Shown here piece after piece: positions 4,622 through 6,515 of a stretch of DNA of 6,515 bases (positions are counted from its first letter, which is position 1; each line of letters starts with the position of its first letter). The notes under the pieces were generated by a model that did not search any database, was not told the DNA's origin, and was given only the letters and a program-made list of their open reading frames with translations. The stretch spans positions 1-6,515 of the forward strand of contig JAISBR010000114.1 of assembly GCA_031266095.1 (NCBI GenBank), written 5' to 3'. Source of the DNA: Treponema sp. GTDB taxonomy: Bacteria > Spirochaetota > Spirochaetia > Treponematales > Breznakiellaceae. A program made the position numbers and the translations under genes.

Positions 4622-6322
4622 ATGCCTACAATTGACGAAAAGAAAATAATTTATTCCACATACCGGATTTCCAAAAAATACGGAACCAGGCAGGTACTCA
4701 AGGATATAAGCCTCTCCTATTTTTACGGCGCAAAAATCGGCGTGATTGGCCTCAATGGTTCGGGAAAATCGTGTCTTCTTAAAATCCTCGCCGGCATAGA
4801 CACGGAATTTTCCGGGGAAACTTCACTGAGTCCCGGCTATACCATTGGTTACCTTGAACAGGAGCCGTATCTTGAACCGGGAAAGACCGTCAAGGAGATC
4901 GTCTCTGAGGGAGTGAAGGAACTGGTGGAGTCGCTTGCCGAATTTGACCGGGTGAGTGAGGCCTTTGGTAAGCCTGATGCGGACTATGACAAACTTGGCG
5001 CGAAACAGGCGGAGCTTCAAGAGAAAATTGAAGCTGCCGACGGCTGGAATCTGGACAGCCGGCTGGAATTGGCAATGGAAGCCCTGCGCTGCCCGCCCGG
5101 TGACAGGGTGGTGGATCATCTTTCAGGCGGCGAGCGGAGGCGGGTCGCCCTGTGCCGGCTCCTCCTCCAAAAGCCGGACATACTCCTTCTGGATGAACCA
5201 ACCAATCACCTCGACGCCGAGACCGTGGCCTGGCTTGAACGCCGTCTGCGGGAATACGCGGGTACGGTCATCGCCGTTACCCATGACCGTTATTTTCTGG
5301 ATAATGTGGCGGGCTGGATTCTGGAATTGGATCGCGGCGAGGGAATCCCCTGGAAGGGGAACTACTCAGGCTGGCTGGAACAGAAAGAGCGGCGTATGGC
5401 CCAGGAAGAAAAGGGTGAAAGCGAGCGTCGCAAAACATTACTGCGTGAACTTGAATGGATCCGCATGAGTCCGAAAGGCCGTCATGCCAAGAGTAAGGCC
5501 CGCATTACCCAATATGAAAAACTCTTTCAGGATGATGAACAGGAGCGTTCCCGTGGGGCCGCGCCGAACAGCAGAATTACCATCCCCGCCGGCCCCCATC
5601 TGGGCAAGCTGGTTATTGAAGCAAAAGGGCTTTCCAAGTCATTCGGGGACAAACTGTTATTCGGAAATCTGGAATTCACCGTTCCCCCCGGTGCGTGTGT
5701 AGGGATCATCGGTCCCAACGGTGCGGGTAAAACTACGCTTTTCAAATTGATTACCGGCGACGAAAAGCCCGACTCCGGTGAGCTGCGGCTGGGGGACAGT
5801 GTCAGGCTGGGTTACGCCGATCAGATGCGGACCGGCCTGGACGATAACAAGAGTGTCTGGGAGCAGCTTTCAGGTGGGCTTGACCTCATAAAACTCGGCG
5901 CGAATCAGAAAGCGCGGGAGGTCAACTCACGGGCCTATTGCGCGTGGTACAATTTTTCAGGGGCCGACCAGCAAAAAAAGGTGGGCGTACTTTCCGGCGG
6001 CGAGCGGAACCGGCTCAACCTCGCAATGATGCTGAAAGAAGGAAACAACGTGCTCCTGCTGGACGAACCAACCAATGACCTGGACGTCAATACCCTGCGC
6101 GCTCTGGAAGATGCCCTGGACACCTTCGCCGGGGTAAGCCTTGTAATAAGCCATGACCGCTGGTTCCTGGACCGGATCGTTACCCACATCCTCGCTTTTG
6201 AAGACGGCGAGGTGATCTGGTACGACGGCAACTGGTCCGAATACGCGGAATGGCGCCGCGAAAAATTGGGCGCAGCCGCCGGCAGTCCCCACCGTTATGT
6301 CTACCGGAAGCTGGAACGCTAG
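4622..6322 (+). CDS. ettA: Energy-dependent translational throttle protein EttA (ABC-F ATPase)
   Basis: The 566-residue soluble protein has two ABC ATPase domains and no membrane segment, as in the ABC-F family. EttA binds the ribosomal E site and, depending on the ATP/ADP ratio, gates entry into the elongation cycle. Domain 1 has Walker A GLNGSGKS (43-50), signature LSGGE (167-171), Walker B ILLLDEPTNHLD (187-198, Glu192) and switch His221. The arm insertion lies around 95-140. The inter-domain linker at about 255-320 contains the basic EWIRMSPKGRHAKSKAR, typical of EttA, and contacts tRNA and rRNA in the known protein. Domain 2 has Walker A GPNGAGKTT (364-372), LSGGE (457-461), VLLLDEPTNDLD (477-488, Glu482) and His511. 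HDRWFLDRIVTHIL and the C-terminal NWSEY closely resemble E. coli EttA. All catalytic residues are present. Cys51 replaces the usual Thr after GKS, outside the essential motif. The ATG at 4622 matches the family start although no ribosome binding site is seen. Confidence 0.95.
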   Translation: MPTIDEKKIIYSTYRISKKYGTRQVLKDISLSYFYGAKIGVIGLNGSGKSCLLKILAGIDTEFSGETSLSPGYTIGYLEQEPYLEPGKTVKEIVSEGVKELVESLAEFDRVSEAFGKPDADYDKLGAKQAELQEKIEAADGWNLDSRLELAMEALRCPPGDRVVDHLSGGERRRVALCRLLLQKPDILLLDEPTNHLDAETVAWLERRLREYAGTVIAVTHDRYFLDNVAGWILELDRGEGIPWKGNYSGWLEQKERRMAQEEKGESERRKTLLRELEWIRMSPKGRHAKSKARITQYEKLFQDDEQERSRGAAPNSRITIPAGPHLGKLVIEAKGLSKSFGDKLLFGNLEFTVPPGACVGIIGPNGAGKTTLFKLITGDEKPDSGELRLGDSVRLGYADQMRTGLDDNKSVWEQLSGGLDLIKLGANQKAREVNSRAYCAWYNFSGADQQKKVGVLSGGERNRLNLAMMLKEGNNVLLLDEPTNDLDVNTLRALEDALDTFAGVSLVISHDRWFLDRIVTHILAFEDGEVIWYDGNWSEYAEWRREKLGAAAGSPHRYVYRKLER

Positions 6323-6341
6323 GAGCCTCGTTGCGCTTGTA

Positions 6342-6388
6342 GGTTTTTGCGTCACTTGTTCACCCGCAGTGAACTTGCCGTAAAAACC
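6342..6388. terminator. Stem-loop between convergent genes, possible terminator
   Basis: GGTTTTTGCG (6342-6351) pairs with CGTAAAAACC (6379-6388) with one G-T wobble. An inner hairpin TTCAC-CCGCA-GTGAA sits at 6359-6373. The structure lies 19 bases after the ettA stop and between two genes reading toward each other, so it could stop transcription from both sides. The T-run is inside the stem rather than after it, which is not the classic intrinsic design. Confidence 0.4.
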
Positions 6389-6404
6389 CCGATTAACGTG
6401 CTCC

Positions 6405-6418
6405 TGCGAACCTTCGGT
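6405..6418 (-). repeat. 14-bp module shared with MITE-like element 1
   Basis: On the minus strand this reads ACCGAAGGTTCGCA, identical to + strand 1922-1935 inside the 125-bp element. Only part of the inner hairpin is preserved here and no terminal repeats are nearby, so it is at most a fragment of a dispersed palindromic family. Confidence 0.4.
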
Positions 6419-6460
6419 CCGACGGAGTTTGCGGATACTTGTACAAAATATCTGAAATAA

Positions 6461-6515
6461 CTACACTGTTCCCATGCTTTTTACCAAGGCGCGCATGCAG
6501 CCGGTCTCCCCGCGA
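6461..6515 (-). CDS. C-terminal end of an unidentified minus-strand gene (partial)
   Basis: From the right edge the minus strand reads RGETGCMRALVKSMGTV and then TAG (6461-6463). The 17 residues are protein-like, and position and orientation fit a gene converging on ettA with the stem-loop at 6342-6388 between them. The fragment is too short to name a family. It could be chance, since a 17-codon open frame is not significant by length. Confidence 0.35.
   Translation of the reverse strand, partial: RGETGCMRALVKSMGTV

Noticed and set aside
4956..5468. 170-codon frame on the same strand inside ettA
   Set aside because: It is an out-of-frame shadow of the conserved first ATPase domain.

Overview
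The window looks like a stretch of chromosome from a spirochaete, possibly a gut Treponema. This is inferred from the large Cache-type chemoreceptor, the mid-range GC content and the many short palindromic repeats between genes; no rRNA or other marker gene confirms it. Three intact genes lie on the + strand: a TIM-barrel sugar phosphate isomerase/epimerase (363-1214), a membrane chemoreceptor (2376-4490) and the ABC-F translation factor EttA (4622-6322). Each has its own recognisable sigma-70-type promoter and they do not form an operon. The isomerase promoter matches the consensus exactly. The ettA promoter sits so close to the start codon that the mRNA may be leaderless.

The rest is mobile-element debris. 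At the left edge is the N-terminus of an IS5-like transposase on the minus strand (1-76). Two nested palindromic repeats follow (131-178 and 200-250), and the core of the second recurs exactly at 1616-1662. Behind the isomerase there is a hairpin, then the 3' end of a group II intron: the last 80 or so codons of its reverse transcriptase/maturase, followed by ribozyme domains V and VI. The 5' part of the intron is missing.

Between 1663 and 2340 no intact gene remains. There is a decayed minus-strand reading frame with two apparent frameshifts. Two related MITE-like elements (125 and 58 bp) have the same ends, and each is flanked by a 4-bp direct repeat, AGGT or ACCT. Two further hairpins lie upstream of the chemoreceptor promoter.

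The right end has a hairpin after ettA, a short repeat module also seen inside the larger MITE, and the last codons of an unidentified gene that converges on ettA from the minus strand.

The three intact genes have no obvious shared pathway: carbohydrate metabolism, chemotaxis and energy-linked control of translation. No complete defence system, CRISPR array, tRNA or rRNA was seen. The most unusual content is the layered repeat and retroelement debris on both sides of the isomerase and upstream of the chemoreceptor.
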